Assembly (NCBI GenBank): GCA_016186205.1
Contig: JACPMA010000017.1
Span: 1 to 64,000, forward strand
Length of the DNA: 64,000 nucleotides
Direction: 5' to 3'
Source of the DNA: Candidatus Peregrinibacteria bacterium
GTDB lineage: Bacteria; Patescibacteriota; Gracilibacteria; UBA1369; UM-FILTER-53-11
The position numbers and the translations under genes were made by a program. Below the pieces are notes generated by a model, which worked only from the letters and a program-made list of their open reading frames with translations, made no database searches and was not told the origin of the DNA. Positions 1 through 9,288 of the stretch are shown one piece after another; the stretch's first letter is position 1, and each line of letters opens with the position of its first letter.

Positions 1-299
1 CCAGGAATGCTCAAGCATCCTTCTTCATTATTTTCCATTCCATCGGATTTTTCCAAAAATTCCGCATTTAGCATCGGCACAATCATTTCGTTCGGCGTAT
101 TAAAATTCAGCCGCGCAATATAAATCCGCAGATTCACGCCGACCTGTGGAGCCGCAATGCCAAGCCCATCAACGGCCTGCATGGTTTCGGCCATGTCCGC
201 AATCAGCTTTTTAAGCTTCCGATCGATTTTCTTCACAGGCGCAGACTTTGCGCGAAGGATTTTATTCTCAACGCCGGTTACAATCGGTAACATAGCCAT
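1..299 (-). CDS. def: Peptide deformylase, C-terminus cut by window edge
   Basis: Not in the ORF track because it runs off the window. Translating the minus strand from 299 gives MAMLPIVTG and then both deformylase signatures: motif I GLGIAAPQ near residue 45 and motif II EGCLSIP near residue 95. The HExxH metal motif lies beyond the edge. The enzyme removes the formyl group from nascent N-terminal methionine, using an Fe/Zn centre that includes the motif II cysteine. ATG at 293 is an alternative start. It is divergent from the aminotransferase gene, so about 110 bp between them hold both promoters. Confidence 0.93.
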   Translation of the reverse strand, partial: MAMLPIVTGVENKILRAKSAPVKKIDRKLKKLIADMAETMQAVDGLGIAAPQVGVNLRIYIARLNFNTPNEMIVPMLNAEFLEKSDGMENNEEGCLSIP

Positions 300-353
300 A
301 TCAGGCCTATTTATACCGCGTCATAAAGTTTTGCTCAAGCCAAGCGGTCTCGA

Positions 354-381
354 TTGCAGTTTTGTCACAACTTTATATAAT
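354..381 (+). promoter_or_regulatory. Promoter of the aminotransferase gene
   Basis: TTGCAG, a 16-nt spacer and TATAAT. The predicted start is about 388, giving a leader of roughly 22 nt before ATG 411. Inferred from sigma70-type consensus only. Confidence 0.5.
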
Positions 382-410
382 AATCTCTTATATTTAACCT
401 ACTTTAGCAT

Positions 411-1757
411 ATGTCTCTTACTACTTTGGATCCAGCGGAAGCAGACCGAATTTACGAAGCGGCTCGTGTGACAGACGGCCCATATAATCAAGGCAAACCA
501 TTTCGACTCAAGGGACGTGAACCGTATCATCTTGTACGAGATGACGGTTTTAAAGTTCTCGATCTTCATGGACATATTCTTGCGGACTGCATGGGGGATC
601 CGGCCATCCGGAAACATGTACGGGAAGTCATGGATGAAGTTAATGACGTGGCGGTTTTTGCTCCTGATTTTACCCATCCGGAACTCGACCGCGCGCAGGC
701 AAGAATTGCCCAAATTCTGGATGAGGTGCTAGGCGGTGGCCCGTGGGTGGTTTCGTTTAAATCCAGCGGGACACGGGCAAATGAAGAAAATGTCGGCCAC
801 GCCAGAGCGGTGCTAGGTGGAGATATGCATGCTGTGCTGAATGCAGAAGCCTATCATGGAGCTGGATTCATGAAAAGTCTTATAGGCCTTTCGTCCTGGA
901 AAGCTCGTGCGACAGTACCTCTTGGTATACCGGTGACACATTTAGATTATGCCGATACTCCGGAAGGACGCAATCATCTTCCCGATTTTCGGCGATTTAA
1001 GGAACGACGCCTTGGGGCTGACGGCCGTCCTCTTTATATAAGTGAAGCCGGCGTTGGCGGAGTTATGGGATTTCGTTTAATTGAACCTGGCAGCACGAGG
1101 AATATTATTGTCGAGGTCCATGAACGAAAAGGGAAAGTTATCCTTGATGCCGTTCAAACTATGGACTTCAGAACTGGCGATAATCCTGTAGGCGTTGATG
1201 GTATTGTTGATAGAAACGATCCGAGAACTATTCCGGATTATGTTACTGGCGGAAAAGGTATCGGCGTAGGCTATCCGTTGGCGTTTTCGGCGGCACGCAA
1301 AGCAGTCATTGACGAAGGCATGGAAGTTGTTGGACAGGATGCCGGCGGAAAAGATATTGTCCAAAGCCACTTCGCTGCAGACTATGATACAAATGCACGA
1401 TCTTTGCAGGGCTCGGCAGCATTTAATGCACTTGATCAAAAAATGATTTCTCCTGGTTTTGTCGACGGCATGCGCACTAATATGGCCCAATGGAGAGGAG
1501 GACTAGAAACTATTGCTGCAGCACATAGTGAACGGGCTATGGGTGTCACAGGAAAAGGTTATATGAGCGGTCTAGAATTAGATAGCGGAGATCGCGTAGC
1601 GGCATTTCGAAAAATTGGCGTTGAAAGAACGGGTATTGTATGTTGCGTCGGTGGCGTACGGAAGAATGTTCTGCGCCTCGGTATGAAGCTTGATGCTCCG
1701 CCAGAAATTGTCGCCGAAGCGCTGCAAAAAATTGAAGATACCTTAAGAGCCGCCTAG
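411..1757 (+). CDS. Class III PLP-dependent aminotransferase, substrate unknown
   Basis: A 448-aa fold-type I aminotransferase of the acetylornithine/GABA group. Visible features are the cofactor-binding segment SFKSSGTRANEENVGHAR near residue 115, the DAVQT motif near residue 246 (the family usually has DEVQTG), and the Schiff-base lysine in TGGKGIGVG (K282). It would move an amino group between an omega- or alpha-amino compound and a keto acid in the cytosol. The DxVQ change and the rewritten loop around the lysine make it a divergent member, so I do not name a substrate; lysine, ornithine or GABA are all possible. Its stop overlaps the convergent prfB stop by 4 bp. Confidence 0.8.
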   Translation: MSLTTLDPAEADRIYEAARVTDGPYNQGKPFRLKGREPYHLVRDDGFKVLDLHGHILADCMGDPAIRKHVREVMDEVNDVAVFAPDFTHPELDRAQARIAQILDEVLGGGPWVVSFKSSGTRANEENVGHARAVLGGDMHAVLNAEAYHGAGFMKSLIGLSSWKARATVPLGIPVTHLDYADTPEGRNHLPDFRRFKERRLGADGRPLYISEAGVGGVMGFRLIEPGSTRNIIVEVHERKGKVILDAVQTMDFRTGDNPVGVDGIVDRNDPRTIPDYVTGGKGIGVGYPLAFSAARKAVIDEGMEVVGQDAGGKDIVQSHFAADYDTNARSLQGSAAFNALDQKMISPGFVDGMRTNMAQWRGGLETIAAAHSERAMGVTGKGYMSGLELDSGDRVAAFRKIGVERTGIVCCVGGVRKNVLRLGMKLDAPPEIVAEALQKIEDTLRAA

Positions 1758-2858
1758 TTTTTCTTCTTCGCCGCCCATTCAATCTCCGCTTCAATAAATC
1801 CATCAAGTTCACCGTCCAGCACTTTGTCGGTTTGCGATGTTTCGTAGTCCGTGCGGTGATCTTTTACCATCGTATAAGGATGCAGCACGTACGAACGAAT
1901 TTGATTTCCCCACGACATTTCAACGCGTTTTCCTTTAAGTTCTTTCAGCTCCTCAAGCTGTTTTTCTTCGTGGAGCTGCGCGAGTTTTGATTGCAAAATC
2001 GTCATGGCGCGCTGCCGATTTTGGAGCTGACTCCGTTCGCTTTGGCACCCGACCACAATACCGGTTGGAAGATGCGTAATGCGCACCGCGGAACTGACTT
2101 TATTCACATTTTGGCCGCCTTTGCCTCCGGAACGGAACGCGTCGAGCTGCAAATCCTCCGGTTTTATTTCAATTTCCGGAATTTCCGGAACTTCCGGCAT
2201 TATTTCTACAAGCGCAAAAGAAGTCTCGCGCGAATTTTTCGCATTGAATGGCGAAAGCCGCACCAAACGGTGTACTCCTTTTTCGCCTTTCAAATAACCG
2301 TACGCATACATTCCGGAAATTAAAATCGTCGCGCTTTTGAGTCCTACTTCCTCCCCGCGTGATTCATCAAAAATTTCCACTTTCCATCCGCGGCGCTCTG
2401 CGTGGCGCATAAACATACGCATGAGCATCTGCGCCCAATCCTGCGCATCTTTTCCGCCGGTGCCGGCGTGAATAGAAAGAATGGCATTATTTTTGTCGTA
2501 CTTTCCTGAAAAAAACGACTCTCGGTTTAGACGGTCAAAACGTTTTTCCAGTTCCGAAACCATGCCGCGGAATTCCTCTGCCGATTTTGGATCCTCTTCC
2601 GCGTGGATCGTGGGAAAAAGCGCTATCAGTTCGTCAATATCGCGTTTTGTATTCTCCCAGTCTTTCACAATCGTTTGGAGCTGTTTGAGTTCCTGCCCGA
2701 TTTCCCGCGCCTGATTTTTGTTGCTCCAAAATTCCGGCGCGCCAGAAATATCCTCAAGTTCTTTTATGCGTCTTTTTAATTTTGGCAGGTCAAAGACAGT
2801 CCAGACCACGCGCGATCTGGTTGTTAAGATATTCTAGTTTTGGCTTTAATTCATGCAT
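1754..2858 (-). CDS. prfB: Peptide chain release factor 2 with programmed +1 frameshift
   Basis: RF2 hydrolyses peptidyl-tRNA at UAA/UGA codons. The main frame shows the RF2-type SPF codon-reading tripeptide (RLSPFNA) and the catalytic GGQ in SGGKGGQNVNK. The ORF track starts at an internal GTG (2809), but the real gene starts at ATG 2858. A short frame MHELKPKLEYLNNQIARGLDCL runs into the slippery CTT TGA C at 2795-2789, where a +1 shift enters the main frame as LDLPKLKRR. The full product is about 367 aa, normal for RF2. The shift is autoregulatory in other bacteria: low RF2 favours frameshifting. The upstream purine stimulator is weak here compared with E. coli AGGGGG. Confidence 0.95.
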
Positions 2859-2894
2859 AGGAAGTTTACGCTTTTAGTATATCATGGTGTCCGT

Positions 2895-4421
2895 ATGTCT
2901 TTGGCCCGCAAAATTCTTTCAAATACCGCGTGGCAAATTCTCGGCAAAGTCGTCACGGCGATTTTAGGAATTATCAGCATTAAGTTCATCACAAATTATC
3001 TTTCGCGTTCGGCCTACGGCGAGTATACGACCATTTACGACTACACGGCGCTTTTTACCATTATTGCGGACTTCGGCCTTTTTACGATTGCTGTGCGCGA
3101 AATGGCTCACCATAACACAAAGGAAAACGTTGAAAAAATTGTCGGCAACGTGCTTTCCATTCGCACAGCGCTTGCTGTCATTTCATTAAGCGTTGGCGTT
3201 ATCGCTGCTGCGCTCATCCCGGCTTACCGCGGCAGCCATATTCCTTATGGAGTTTTTATAGTTTCTTTTGCAACCATCATCGCTCTGGTCGCCAGCACCA
3301 TGTCTTCCGTCCTCCAGTTCCATCTGCGCATGCACTGGGCGTCTATAAGTTTAAGCATCGGCAAATTTGTTACGGTTGCATATATCGTTGCTGTGATCTT
3401 TTTCTTTTTTCCGAAAAATCCGGAGGCCGGATTTCCGCACCTGCTTTTTGCTTGGATTATAGGAAGCCTTGTAACAATTCTTATCACTTACGGCGCATCT
3501 TCAAGGCTTGTGCCGATAAAATACAAATTTGATTTTTTATTTTGGAGAGAAGTTTTATTAAAAGCTCTGCCTTATGGAATCGCTCTTGTGCTCGGTACGA
3601 TTTATTTTCGAATGGGAACCATTGCGCTTTCTCTTTTTAAATTAAAGGAACAGACCGGACTTTACGGCGTCCCTCTGCGATTTTTGGAAATCCTACAAAT
3701 CATTCCGCATTATTTTATGAATTCTGTGCTGCCGATTTTAACCATCAGCCTCAAGGAAAATCACGGCCGCGCTGTTAATGTAGTGCGGTATTCCATCAAT
3801 GCTCTGGCCATGATGGCTTTTCCGATTTTGATCGGCGGTTACCTTCTTGCGTGGCCGATTACGGCTGCAGTAAGCAGTCCGGATTTTCTTACGCATCGCG
3901 CAATGGACGGCGGGATTGTGTGGGGATCCGATCTCGCGCTAAAAATTCTGCTCGTTGCCATGACTTTTACATATCTTCATGTGGTATTAAGTTATACGCT
4001 TGTTGCAATGGGTCGGCAGGTCGAGCTTCTTTGGATCAACGCCATTGTTGTTGTTATAAATGTAACTCTAAATTTTATTCTCGCGCCGCAGTTTGGATTC
4101 GTCGGCGCGGCAATAAGCGCGGTTACCGCGGAAGTAGTTATGTTTATCGGTTTATTTCTGCGCGTCAGGAAACGAATTAGCGCTGTTTGGGATCTGAAAT
4201 TTTTGGCTAAGACGGCTTTTTCTTCAGCAGCAATGGGCGTTGTATTATTTTTTGCAGCTGATCCGCTTGTAAAATTGTGGTATTCGCAAAGCCTCGTTGT
4301 CCTCATTCCGCTCGGCGGTTTGGTTTTTGCAGGAGCTATGTTTCTAACGCGCGCAATTTCAAAAGATATGCTGCTGCTCCTCAAAAAAACCGATCAAAAC
4401 GCCGAATTATCCCATATCTAA
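2895..4421 (+). CDS. Polysaccharide flippase, MATE/MVF superfamily (Wzx-like)
   Basis: An integral membrane protein of about 508 aa with roughly 12-14 hydrophobic helices. It opens with MSLARKILSNTAWQILGKVV, typical of RfbX/Wzx polysaccharide biosynthesis proteins that flip lipid-linked glycans across the membrane. The ORF track begins at 2853, but that lies inside the prfB leader, so ATG 2895 is chosen. No Shine-Dalgarno is visible. The 3' end overlaps murD by 15 bp in convergent orientation. The Wzy-like ligase at 21682 could act on the same envelope glycan. Confidence 0.82.
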   Translation: MSLARKILSNTAWQILGKVVTAILGIISIKFITNYLSRSAYGEYTTIYDYTALFTIIADFGLFTIAVREMAHHNTKENVEKIVGNVLSIRTALAVISLSVGVIAAALIPAYRGSHIPYGVFIVSFATIIALVASTMSSVLQFHLRMHWASISLSIGKFVTVAYIVAVIFFFFPKNPEAGFPHLLFAWIIGSLVTILITYGASSRLVPIKYKFDFLFWREVLLKALPYGIALVLGTIYFRMGTIALSLFKLKEQTGLYGVPLRFLEILQIIPHYFMNSVLPILTISLKENHGRAVNVVRYSINALAMMAFPILIGGYLLAWPITAAVSSPDFLTHRAMDGGIVWGSDLALKILLVAMTFTYLHVVLSYTLVAMGRQVELLWINAIVVVINVTLNFILAPQFGFVGAAISAVTAEVVMFIGLFLRVRKRISAVWDLKFLAKTAFSSAAMGVVLFFAADPLVKLWYSQSLVVLIPLGGLVFAGAMFLTRAISKDMLLLLKKTDQNAELSHI

Positions 4422-5753
4422 AACAAAATTTCTGAATATATCGCCGCGTTCTTTGTAATTTGCAAACATATCAAAGCTTGCGCAGGCGGGGGAAAGCAAA
4501 ACTATGTCGCCCGGTGAGGAAATTGTCCGCGCAACCATAAATGCTTCTTGATAGCTGTCAGCCGAAATAAGTTCCAGCGGCGCGGAGCGGCGCGCTGGAG
4601 ATTTTGCAGCCGCAGTTTCAATAGCATGTTCGATTTTTGGCTTTGTCTGGCCCATAAGTACTACGGCTTTTATGTTCGGCCGCTCAACAATTTCTTGAGC
4701 CATGGAACTGAAGTCGGCATTTTTATCCGAACCGCCGGCGATAAGAATAGTCGGCGCGGCAAAAGCACGCAGCGCAGCGATGGCTGTGTCCGGATTGGTT
4801 GATGCGGAATCGTTATAGTATTTTACGCCGCCGGCTTCTTTCACAAATTCAAGGCGATGGGGGAGTCCGCGAAATTCACGCACTGTTTTTGTTATAACTT
4901 CTATGGGTGCGCCGAGAATATGTGCGGCGGCCGCGGCAGCAAGAATATTTTTTATATTATGATTGCCGAGAAGTTTTACATTATTTTTTTCTCCGAAGAT
5001 CATGCCGGTTTTCCCGTGCTTTAAAATGAGACTTCCAACCTTCAAAAATCCTCCTTCGCCTACTGGTTTTTCAATGGAAACGCCGGAGATTTTTGCTTTT
5101 GTATTCTTCTCAAATGAGGCGGATTGTTTATTGTCCATATCCAACACGGCGAAGTCTTTCGGACCTTGAAAACGCACGATATTCCGCTTTGCATCAACAT
5201 ATTCATCCATATCTTTATGATGATCTAGATGGTCCGGCGTAATGCCGAGGACCACGGCAACATGCGGACTTTTCTGTAAATCCTGCAGCTGAAAACTGGA
5301 TAGTTCGAGAATGACTAGATCCCGCGGTGCAAGTTCATCAAGAAATTCCATTGGCGATTTGCCGATATTCCCGCCGAGAAAAACTTTTCTTCCTGCAGCT
5401 TTTAGGATTTCAAAAAGAAGCGTTGATACAGTGCCTTTCCCCTTCGTACCGGTCACGCCGACTATTGCACACGGACATTTTTCAAAAAAATACTTTGTAG
5501 CGCTTGTGAGTTGTTTGCGTATGGGGTCAAATTCTTTCTTCAAATACGGTATGCCGGGACTGCGAAAGATTAAATCGAAACCGCCGAGATTTTGAAGATA
5601 ATGCGGGCCGAGCTTCGTGTGGATTTTGTTTTTCTCAAGCTCTTTTTTCGACCCTTCGCTGACATCACATACAGTCACGTCATGCCCGTGCTTTCTAAAA
5701 TATTGCGCAAGCGCCTTACCTTCCACCCCATAGCCGACAATCGCAATTTTCAT
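4407..5753 (-). CDS. murD: UDP-N-acetylmuramoylalanine-D-glutamate ligase
   Basis: MurD adds D-glutamate to UDP-MurNAc-L-Ala in cytosolic peptidoglycan precursor synthesis. From ATG 5753 the 448-aa product has the N-terminal Rossmann segment MKIAIVGYGVEGKALAQ, the ATP P-loop VGVTGTKGKGTVS near residue 112, the GITPDHLDHH motif, and NDSASTNPD with GGSDKNADF in the C-terminal domain. The track extends the frame to 6515, but that part lies antisense to RNase J and has no homology. A GC-rich palindromic stretch near 4573-4599 codes for SPARRSAPLEL and may be a small in-frame insertion. It is divergent from the RNase J gene. Confidence 0.96.
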   Translation of the reverse strand: MKIAIVGYGVEGKALAQYFRKHGHDVTVCDVSEGSKKELEKNKIHTKLGPHYLQNLGGFDLIFRSPGIPYLKKEFDPIRKQLTSATKYFFEKCPCAIVGVTGTKGKGTVSTLLFEILKAAGRKVFLGGNIGKSPMEFLDELAPRDLVILELSSFQLQDLQKSPHVAVVLGITPDHLDHHKDMDEYVDAKRNIVRFQGPKDFAVLDMDNKQSASFEKNTKAKISGVSIEKPVGEGGFLKVGSLILKHGKTGMIFGEKNNVKLLGNHNIKNILAAAAAAHILGAPIEVITKTVREFRGLPHRLEFVKEAGGVKYYNDSASTNPDTAIAALRAFAAPTILIAGGSDKNADFSSMAQEIVERPNIKAVVLMGQTKPKIEHAIETAAAKSPARRSAPLELISADSYQEAFMVARTISSPGDIVLLSPACASFDMFANYKERGDIFRNFVLDMG

Positions 5754-5798
5754 AGTTCTGGGATACATGGTACGATAATAAAGAGGCCTCTGCAAAAT

Positions 5799-7628
5799 AT
5801 GGGAGATGAAAAAGAAAAACTTGAGGGTTGGATTACAAAAAATATAGGCGGCGCAGCCGGTGAAAAAATTGTTTTTGCGGCGGCGGCGCAGCCCAGCCGC
5901 AAACCTCCGCAGCACGGTCCGCATCCGGCGGCGCGCGGACAAAACCAGAATAAAAAACCTGCGCATGGCGTTCTTCGCGTTATTCCGCTCGGCGGCCTGG
6001 ATGAAGTCGGTAAGAACATGATGATTTTTGAATATGAACGCGACATTGTCATTGTGGATATGGGATTTCAGTTTCCGGAAGAAGACATGTTGGGCATCGA
6101 TTATGTGATTCCGGACGTCAGCTACCTCATGAACAAACTGGATCGGATCCGCGGCGTGCTCATCACCCACGGCCATCTTGATCATATCGGCGCTATCCCT
6201 TATCTGCTTCCAAAGCTCAACTTCCCGCCAATTTTCAGCGCGAAACTCACTATCGGCCTCGTAAAAAAACGTCTGGAAGAATTTCATCTGGAACGCAAGG
6301 CGCGGCTCCATGAAATCGACCCGAGTAAACAGCTTCGCCTTGGTAATTTTCTTGTCGATTGGTTTCGCGTTAATCACAGTATTCCCGACGGCCTCGGCAT
6401 TATTCTCCGCACGCCTGCGGGAAATATAGTCCACACCGGTGATTTTAAATTTGATTACACGCCGGTTTTTCAGCAGCCTGCGGATTATGCAAAGATCGCT
6501 TCGCTCGGCTCGCAAAATGTCGCAGCGCTTTTTTCAGACTCTACAAACGCCCTCAAGCCCGGCTATACCATGTCGGAAAAAAAGATCGGCGAAACGCTCG
6601 ATGAAATTATCAAAACCGCCCGCGGAAGAATCATTATTGCCGCTTTTTCCTCGCTAATCGGACGCATTCAGCAAATTATCAATTCGGCTGCGTTTTATGG
6701 ACGGAAGGTTTTTATTTCCGGCCGAAGCATGACGGATAATATTTCCATTGCCCAGCGTTTGCAGTTTATAAAGGCGCCGCCGGGCCTTGTTCATCCGATT
6801 AACAAAGTCGGAAAAACGAAAGATGAAGATACGCTTATCTTGACGACCGGTGCGCAGGGCGAAGCCATGTCCGCGCTTACGCGCATGTCCATCGGCGACC
6901 ATTCGCAAATCGAAATTAAACGCGGGGATACTATTGTCCTTTCTTCATCACCGATCCCCGGTAATGAACGCTCTATTTATACAGTAATAAACAATCTTGT
7001 TCGCCGCGGCGCACGCGTAATTTTTAATCAAGTTATGGACGTGCATACTTCCGGCCACGCGCAGCGGGAAGATTTAAAACTAATGATAAATCTCGTGAAG
7101 CCGAAATATCTTGTGCCGATTCACGGCGAGCTTTTTATGCGCCAGGCTCATGCGGAAATCGGCCGAGAGCTAGGCATGCCTGAGCACAACACAATTATTC
7201 TAGAAAATGGCGATGTTATGGAAATCCAGCGCGGCGAAGCCAAAAAAACCAATGAAAAGGTAAGCGCAAATTATATTATGATTGACGGAAAAGGCATTGG
7301 GGATGTCGGCGCGCAAATTATTATGGACAGGCAAATCATGGCGGAAAACGGTGTATTGATTGTCTTGTTCACGGCTGACAATAAAACGAAGAAGCTTATC
7401 CGTGATCCGGAAGTGATTTCGCGCGGATTTATTTATATGAAAGAATCACAAGAGATCGTGAATGAAACCGTTGGTGTTTCAAAAAAAGCGTATGAGGATG
7501 CGATTGGCAGAATGCCACAAGGGAAACGCGGTGAAATCAAGGCTTTTATCCGTGGTTGCCTGGACCGATTTTCCCATAGAAAAATAGAACGCCACCCACT
7601 TATTCTACCGGTTATTGTTGAGATATAG
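5799..7628 (+). CDS. rnj: Ribonuclease J
   Basis: A metallo-beta-lactamase/beta-CASP RNase with 5'-3' exo- and endonuclease activity in mRNA decay and rRNA maturation. ATG 5799 follows AAGAGG at about 12 nt and gives 609 aa. Residues 1-55 are a basic, Pro/Gln-rich extension. The catalytic HGHLDH motif is at 124-129, followed by VHTGDFKFD, the beta-CASP region (SSSPIPGNE) and VHTSGHA, with the C-terminal domain starting near IMIDGKGIGD. The 69 codons before 5799 in the ORF track overlap murD and the shared promoter region, and are rejected. Confidence 0.94.
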   Translation: MGDEKEKLEGWITKNIGGAAGEKIVFAAAAQPSRKPPQHGPHPAARGQNQNKKPAHGVLRVIPLGGLDEVGKNMMIFEYERDIVIVDMGFQFPEEDMLGIDYVIPDVSYLMNKLDRIRGVLITHGHLDHIGAIPYLLPKLNFPPIFSAKLTIGLVKKRLEEFHLERKARLHEIDPSKQLRLGNFLVDWFRVNHSIPDGLGIILRTPAGNIVHTGDFKFDYTPVFQQPADYAKIASLGSQNVAALFSDSTNALKPGYTMSEKKIGETLDEIIKTARGRIIIAAFSSLIGRIQQIINSAAFYGRKVFISGRSMTDNISIAQRLQFIKAPPGLVHPINKVGKTKDEDTLILTTGAQGEAMSALTRMSIGDHSQIEIKRGDTIVLSSSPIPGNERSIYTVINNLVRRGARVIFNQVMDVHTSGHAQREDLKLMINLVKPKYLVPIHGELFMRQAHAEIGRELGMPEHNTIILENGDVMEIQRGEAKKTNEKVSANYIMIDGKGIGDVGAQIIMDRQIMAENGVLIVLFTADNKTKKLIRDPEVISRGFIYMKESQEIVNETVGVSKKAYEDAIGRMPQGKRGEIKAFIRGCLDRFSHRKIERHPLILPVIVEI

Positions 7629-7999
7629 ATCCGGATGTTTAAAACTTAATAAATACACCGTTTTAGTTTTTGCGGGTTTTTCTCATATATATGTTTCCTG
7701 TTGGTGGTTTTTTCAGGAAAGATCGGTTTGGTTTGTATCTGTATACCCATCTTATTAAGGATCTTTAAACTTCTTTTAAACTAGTTTTGAACATATTGTT
7801 AATTACTAATTGAGAAATTTTTTGTTCGCTGGTTTTGCTTTTAAATAAAGGGTTTATGTGTCGTTGACTTTTATTTTTGTGATTTTTGTTGTTGGTGTGA
7901 TTGGTGGTTTTGGGTTGTTGGTTGTGTTTTTAGTTAACCGGTTTAAAGGATGAATAAATTTTTTAGTTAATTTCTTTGTTTTGCTCTATTTTAATGGAT

Positions 8000-8027
8000 T
8001 TGTTTTGTGTTTGATGTGTGGTATAAT
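8000..8027 (+). promoter_or_regulatory. Distal dnaN promoter P1
   Basis: TTGTTT, 16-nt spacer, TATAAT. The predicted start near 8034 gives a leader of about 100 nt to dnaN. Confidence 0.5.
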
Positions 8028-8097
8028 AAAACACCAGCAATATATTTATTAAGCAAGTCACTTTAATAAACAGCGGTTTATGAAATTTAATTTTTAG

Positions 8098-8125
8098 TTG
8101 TTTTAAGGGGTGTTTTGCGTATAAT
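8098..8125 (+). promoter_or_regulatory. Proximal dnaN promoter P2
   Basis: TTGTTT, 16-nt spacer, TATAAT, identical boxes and spacing to P1. Transcription would start near 8132, only about 7 nt before ATG 8139. This argues against the upstream TTG start (8115), which would lie inside the promoter. Confidence 0.55.
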
Positions 8126-8138
8126 AACCCTCGAATTC

Positions 8139-9245
8139 ATGCGTTTAAATTGTTCCCAAAAAGATCTACGTTTCGCTCTCGAGATAGTGAGTCTTGCGGT
8201 AAATACCTCAACCACACTTCCGGTTCTTAATAATATTCTTCTTAAGGCTGCCGGAAAGAAGTTGTATTTTTCCGCAACAAACCTAGAAATAGCCATTAAC
8301 TATTCGATCGCGGCCGACATAAAAAACGAAGGCGCAATCACTATCCCAGCGAAATTAATTACCAATTATGTAAACCTTTTAGAGGACGAAAACGTTGAAA
8401 TGAAGGTTGATGATGGAAACACGCTCCACATAAAAACCAAAACATCACAGACGAAAATAAAGGGTATTTCACCAAACGAATTTCCGCTTATTCCGAAGGT
8501 TGAAAAAGAAACCACAATCCAAATAAGCGCGAAAGACTTATCTCAAACAATAGACAGTACTATTTTTTCCGCAGCCACAACATCAACACGTCCAATTTTG
8601 GCAGGCGCCTATGTGGTTGTAGAAAAAGATGTTTTGAAAATGGTGGCCACGGACAGTTTTAGGTTGGCCGAGAAAAAAACAAAACTTTTGAAGAAATCAG
8701 AAAAAAGCATCGGCTGTATTGTACCGGTGCGCACCCTTCTTGAGCTCGGAAGAATTCTTAATACAAAATACGAGAAAGAACCGGTGGAAATTCAGGTGTC
8801 AAAAACACAAATTCTTTTTTCTGTCGACGGCGTTGAGCTTGTTTCTAGGCTTATTGAAGGGAAGTATCCTGACTATGAAAAAATAATCCCAAAAGCCACA
8901 CGTACAAAACTTGAAATCCCGGTTGACCACCTTTCCTTGGCCACAAAACGTGTGAGCCTTTTCGCACGGGAAAACAATAACAACGTGAAACTTACGGCGA
9001 CGAACGACGGAAAGCTTCAGATAGCCACAGATGAAACCAGTGTTGGCGAGGAGAAAGCAGAGGTGGATATAAAAATCGACGGCGAAAACAACAAAATCGC
9101 GCTTAACTCACAATATCTTCTGGATGTACTCGGGCACCTTAAGGAGAATGTATGTATCGAGATGGACGAAAAACTCACGCCGGTAGTTGTGAAGCCTGCA
9201 AAAAAAGACGATTATTTATATATCATTATGCCGCTTAAGGTTTAG
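8139..9245 (+). CDS. dnaN: DNA polymerase III sliding clamp (beta subunit)
   Basis: The ring-shaped processivity factor of the replicase. The product from ATG 8139 (368 aa) begins MRLNCSQKDLRFALEIVSLAV, matching the usual clamp start, and shows the three-domain pattern with LPVLNNILL, a central RPILAGAYVVVE segment and the C-terminal YLYIIMPLKV (family: MPMRL/MPLRL). The track start at 8115 is a TTG 8 codons upstream, within the -10 region. No Shine-Dalgarno precedes the ATG. It is separated from dnaA (not in the window) and followed after 43 bp by mfd. Confidence 0.95.
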   Translation: MRLNCSQKDLRFALEIVSLAVNTSTTLPVLNNILLKAAGKKLYFSATNLEIAINYSIAADIKNEGAITIPAKLITNYVNLLEDENVEMKVDDGNTLHIKTKTSQTKIKGISPNEFPLIPKVEKETTIQISAKDLSQTIDSTIFSAATTSTRPILAGAYVVVEKDVLKMVATDSFRLAEKKTKLLKKSEKSIGCIVPVRTLLELGRILNTKYEKEPVEIQVSKTQILFSVDGVELVSRLIEGKYPDYEKIIPKATRTKLEIPVDHLSLATKRVSLFARENNNNVKLTATNDGKLQIATDETSVGEEKAEVDIKIDGENNKIALNSQYLLDVLGHLKENVCIEMDEKLTPVVVKPAKKDDYLYIIMPLKV

Positions 9246-9288
9246 GCATCAAGCGCTTAGCGGCAACTAATAACCTAAAATTCCAGTT

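Larger units (their letters stand above)
7629..8138. other. T/G-rich intergenic region before dnaN; possible origin region
   Basis: About 500 bp without a credible ORF. The plus strand is visibly poor in C and rich in T and G, especially 7845-7945. TTTTTAGTT recurs at 7661 (TTTTAGTTT), 7927 and 7960 (both TTTTTAGTTAA), and 8091 (TTTTTAGTTG). Two TTGTTT-16-TATAAT promoters lie at its right end. I found no perfect TTATCCACA DnaA box. Position next to dnaN, base asymmetry and short repeats make an origin possible but unproven; dnaA is not in the window. Confidence 0.35.

Noticed and set aside
399-713. Minus-strand 104-aa ORF over the aminotransferase (and most other antisense ORFs in the track)
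   Set aside because: Shadow frames of real genes, with no domain, promoter or plausible start.
4573-4599. GC-rich palindrome within murD as a separate element
   Set aside because: The arms are only 7 bp and the stretch codes in frame. Without an alignment it cannot be told from ordinary sequence; mentioned only in the murD entry.
5754-6515. 254-residue N-terminal extension of the murD frame
   Set aside because: Antisense to RNase J. MurD homology begins exactly at MKIAIVG (5753).
7629-8138. Cluster of DnaA boxes proving an origin
   Set aside because: No perfect TTATCCACA or reverse complement was seen, so the origin idea is kept only as a weak hypothesis.
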